Shown one piece after another: positions 63,878-64,000 of a stretch of DNA of 64,000 nt. The translations under genes and the position numbers were made by a program. Under the pieces are notes generated by a model. The model was not told the origin of the DNA, made no database searches, and saw nothing but the letters and a program-made list of their open reading frames with translations. Numbering within the stretch: the first letter of the stretch is position 1; each line of letters begins with the position of its first letter. The DNA is taken from NCBI RefSeq assembly GCF_013114595.1, contig NZ_VTXE01000021.1:1-64000 (forward strand), written 5' to 3'. Source of the stretch: Vibrio sp. 99-8-1. Its GTDB lineage: Bacteria > Pseudomonadota > Gammaproteobacteria > Enterobacterales > Vibrionaceae.

Positions 63878-64000
63878 CTACCCAGTACGTACTTAATCAT
63901 CACCCCAGCCGCAACCGCCGAGCCGATAACGCCTGCCACATTTGGCCCCATTGCGTGCATCAACAGGAAGTTCTGCGGATTCGCTTCCAAACCAATTTTG
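63878..64000 (-). CDS. oadB: Oxaloacetate decarboxylase beta subunit, C-terminus only
   Basis: The last 40 codons are present; the gene runs off the right edge. The segment [20 protein letters not shown] then [15 protein letters not shown] is the conserved final helix region of the Na+-pumping decarboxylase membrane subunit. OadB couples decarboxylation of carboxybiotin to Na+ export in citrate fermentation. oadA, oadG, a citrate carrier and perhaps citC may lie beyond the edge. Confidence 0.9.

Overview
The window reads as chromosomal DNA of a facultatively anaerobic, probably marine gammaproteobacterium, most likely a Vibrio or close relative. This rests on the FrdA N-terminus, the VcINDY-type transporter, the citrate-fermentation genes (citAB, citDEFXG, oadB), a tRNA-Gly resembling E. 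coli glyT, and moderately AT-rich intergenic DNA. Species identity is inference. I see no transposase, integrase or CRISPR array.

Region by region. 0-7 kb is C4-dicarboxylate metabolism: start of frdA, a CitT/TtdT-type antiporter, a LysR regulator, a SLC13/INDY symporter and an NAD malic enzyme. 7-13 kb holds a BvgAS/EvgAS-like phosphorelay and an HD-GYP c-di-GMP phosphodiesterase. 13-15 kb pairs an L-cysteine desulfidase (CyuA) with RidA. 15.8-21.1 kb is a probable guanidino-compound locus: a 48-residue membrane peptide, an EamA exporter, a sodium:solute symporter, an AraC regulator and an L-arginine:glycine amidinotransferase homologue with its catalytic residues intact. A tRNA-Gly(TCC) at 21.3 kb and a decayed tRNA-Gly-like piece at 32.8 kb flank a block with a response regulator/histidine kinase/orphan binding protein operon, a glucose-type PTS EIICB, an ankyrin gene remnant, a diguanylate cyclase paired with a 5'-nucleotidase-like protein that has lost its catalytic residues, and a chemoreceptor. 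32.9-37.4 kb has a Bcr/CflA drug exporter under a MarR regulator with two clear operators, a two-repeat Lcl/DUF1566 lipoprotein and a membrane-anchored AraC regulator.

37.5-45.4 kb is the citrate lyase system: citAB, then citDEFXG ending in an uncharacterised FAH-like gene. citC is not in the window. 45.9-61.9 kb is the most coherent unit, apparently a phosphatidylinositol and inositol-phosphate foraging island: secreted PI-PLC with a ricin-type lectin domain, a second PI-PLC domain protein without signal peptide, an MFS transporter, an inositol monophosphatase, an RpiR-type IolR, and iolC(+aldolase domain), iolE, iolD, iolB and iolG. A divergent GntP-family permease/Fe-alcohol dehydrogenase pair stands where iolA would be expected. 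Four promoter regions of this island share a GAAA-N6-TTTY element.

Beyond it lies a second CitA-like sensor whose phosphoacceptor His is replaced by Asp and which has no adjacent response regulator, then the 3' end of oadB. The citrate genes therefore sit on both sides of the inositol island. A working model is that external phosphatidylinositol is cleaved, inositol phosphate is imported and dephosphorylated, and the ring is fermented, next to genes for fermenting citrate, fumarate and malate.
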